Positions 49,079 to 50,176 of a DNA stretch of 50,176 nt are shown piece by piece. The notes under the pieces are model-generated. The model worked only from the letters and a program-made list of their open reading frames with translations, had not been told where the DNA came from and ran no database searches. The position numbers and the translations under genes are program-made. Source of the stretch: Rubrivivax sp. (GTDB taxonomy: Bacteria > Pseudomonadota > Gammaproteobacteria > Burkholderiales > Burkholderiaceae_C); the NCBI GenBank assembly GCA_020852865.1, contig JADYZZ010000048.1, positions 1 through 50,176 of the forward strand, written 5' to 3'. The first letter of the stretch is position 1. Every line of letters begins with the position of its first letter.

Positions 49079-50053
49079 TCAGTTGACGGCGCGGTCGAGA
49101 AAGGCATCGAAGGTGGCCGTCGCCTTCGCAAGCGCCTCGGCTTGCTGCCTCAGGATCGACTCGGCACTCTGTACGCGCTGTGCGAACGCATGCTGAAGCG
49201 GCAGCGGTGGCAGCGGCACCGGGAACGCGCTCAGCCGGGTCTTGTCGATGGACGCGATACCCGTGGTCGTCCTGGCGACGCTCAGGAAGTAGGCCTTGCC
49301 GTAGGCACTGCCTGCCAGCGCCCGCAGCTAGATCGGGGAAAGCTGGGCGCGATCGCTGCGCACCTCGAACAAGTGGTTCTGGTGCACGCAGGCTTCGATC
49401 TCGCCATTCCACAGGGCCGCACGGCCGAGCTTGTCGGGGTCGCCGCCTTCGGTCGTCAACAGGTCGCCGGGGCGGATCAGCACTTACTCGACCTCGCTGC
49501 ACTTGATCTCGATGGTCTTGACGTCGACGAGATCCAGGTAGCCGTCCCTGGCGTTGGCCACGCGCATGTACGGCAGTTCGACCGCCTCATCGGCGGCCAG
49601 CTTGCGTCCCTTGGCCACGCCGGAAATCACCTGCGCGACGGCGCTCAATGGTTCGCGCGGCCATGCGTCGGGATTCGTCGCCGGGTCGCCGAACATGTCG
49701 ATGAAGATCGCCGGGATCAGCTCGACGGCCTTGCGCCGGGCTTCGCGGCGCAGGCGGACGATGCCTTCGGCGCGGGCGAGCAGGCCGACGATGCGGCGCT
49801 GCTCCTCGAGTGCCGGAACGGGAACCCTGCGCTCGAGATCGTCCTGCCTGAAGAAGGTCTTCAGCGCGCGCGGATAGGCCTCGCGCCGCCACTCCCAGAA
49901 CAGCAGCTCGCGGCCGTTGCACAGGAAGGCGTAGGGCACGCCGAGCTGCTGCGCGTAGGCCTTGGCCTGCGCCGCCGCGTCGCCGAGGTTGACGCAGAAG
50001 CGCTCGGCCTCGATCACGGCCGGCGAACGGCCATGCCGATCGCACAGCGCCTA
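49079..50053 (-). pseudogene. decayed type I restriction-modification remnant (HsdR piece fused to HsdS piece)
   Basis: The longest open part (49484-50017) begins as the HsdR N-terminal domain (VIEAERF, AQAKAYAQQLGVPYAFLCNG, YPRALKTFFRQDDLERR) and at about 49825 switches without frameshift to HsdS sequence (PALEEQRRIVGLLARAE, IFIDMFGDPATNPDAWP, PYMRVANARDGYLDL). Translation then meets TAA at 49484-49486, but HsdS-like coding continues in the same frame (GDLLTTEGGDPDKLGR, ALWNGEIEACVHQNHLF), meets TAG at 49328-49330, and continues (GSAYGKAYFLSVA, PVPLPPLPLQHAFAQRV) to TGA at 49079. A TAG at 50051-50053 also interrupts the HsdR side (CDRHGRSPAVIEA). An internal deletion joined two subunits and point mutations followed. 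No hsdM is visible. Confidence 0.82.
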
Positions 50054-50065
50054 GTACAACATCCC

Positions 50066-50079
50066 GTAAATAGGTTTAC
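50066..50079. repeat. AT-rich palindrome at the remnant boundary
   Basis: GTAAA and TTTAC around TAGG, between the hsd remnant and the unidentified gene at the window edge, in an AT-rich patch unlike its surroundings. Possible recombination or element end; unproven. Confidence 0.35.
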
Positions 50080-50082
50080 ATA

Positions 50083-50176
50083 TCAAGGCTCCAGGTAGGG
50101 AGCCAGGAGAGTGGTGACGAGTTTGGCGCATTGCTTCAGGTCGGCCGCAGGGGCGGGCAAGGGCTCCCAGCGGCCG
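50083..50176 (-). CDS. 3' end of an unidentified gene (cut by window edge)
   Basis: The minus-strand frame ending in TGA at 50083-50085 encodes about 30 residues, ending PLPAPAADLKQCAKLVTTLL then APYLEP. Composition and codon use look like real coding sequence, but too little is present to name a family. Just downstream an imperfect hairpin (GGCTCC/GGAGCC, 50087-50104) overlaps its last codons. It may be the end of a mobile-element gene or of a host gene next to the hsd remnant. Confidence 0.4.
   Translation of the reverse strand, partial: GRWEPLPAPAADLKQCAKLVTTLLAPYLEP

Overview
This 50.2 kb window is chromosomal DNA of a very GC-rich betaproteobacterium, most likely order Burkholderiales near the Rubrivivax/Leptothrix/Ideonella/Methylibium group. 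That placement is inferred from gene order (smc-zipA-ligA; dapC-dapD-pilU-dapE-prmB; map-glnD; phaC-phaB), protein character and G/C-biased third codon positions; no 16S gene is present. Genes are packed on both strands, many with ATGA/GTGA/TGATG overlaps. I saw no tRNA, rRNA, CRISPR array, intact insertion sequence or prophage.

Layout. 1-7616 (minus): cell-cycle block smc, zipA, ligA, def, with a short plus-strand peptidoglycan-binding-like ORF between ligA and zipA. 7789-8749: queF (queuosine) and a small SET-domain methyltransferase. 8838-16190: lysine/diaminopimelate block dapC-dapD-pilU-dapE-prmB and an ABC-F ATPase, almost all overlapping. 16410-19427: asparaginase divergent from lexA with two tandem LexA boxes between them, a helix-hairpin-helix gene overlapping lexA, and two small unknown genes. 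19515-25528: msrA, gcdH, a YdcF-like membrane protein, a PDZ/M48-like exported protein, a Tim44-like protein and a ChaN-like lipoprotein. 25634-28277 (minus): a three-gene operon of an old-yellow-enzyme/FAD oxidoreductase, an unknown protein and a zinc-ribbon protein. 28586-37769: purL divergent from map-glnD-mnmH and DUF2788. 38065-40970: a CzcE-like periplasmic protein converging on phaC-phaB (polyhydroxyalkanoate synthesis). 41116-43934: laccase-domain protein, maleylacetoacetate isomerase, FAH-family hydrolase and a Nudix hydrolase. 44118-47561: rsmB and purN divergent from trpS. 47751-50176: accessory end with a DUF4143 ATPase, a decayed type I restriction-modification remnant and the 3' end of an unidentified gene.

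Most of the window is housekeeping and I did not find a complete, clearly novel multi-gene system. The strongest leads are: (1) -10-like hexamers placed 6-7 nt before the start codon of at least five genes, implying leaderless mRNAs; (2) short tandem repeats in convergent gaps whose unit contains the neighbouring gene's own stop codon (chaN, rsmB, ydcF-like); (3) an old-yellow-enzyme-family oxidoreductase in which one expected iron-sulfur cysteine is serine, overlapped by two small unstudied genes; (4) an inverted repeat covering the promoter of the DUF4143 ATPase; (5) alternative hairpins directly before a small unknown gene; (6) a lexA-HHH operon behind a double LexA box; (7) an HsdR/HsdS fusion remnant with in-frame stops.
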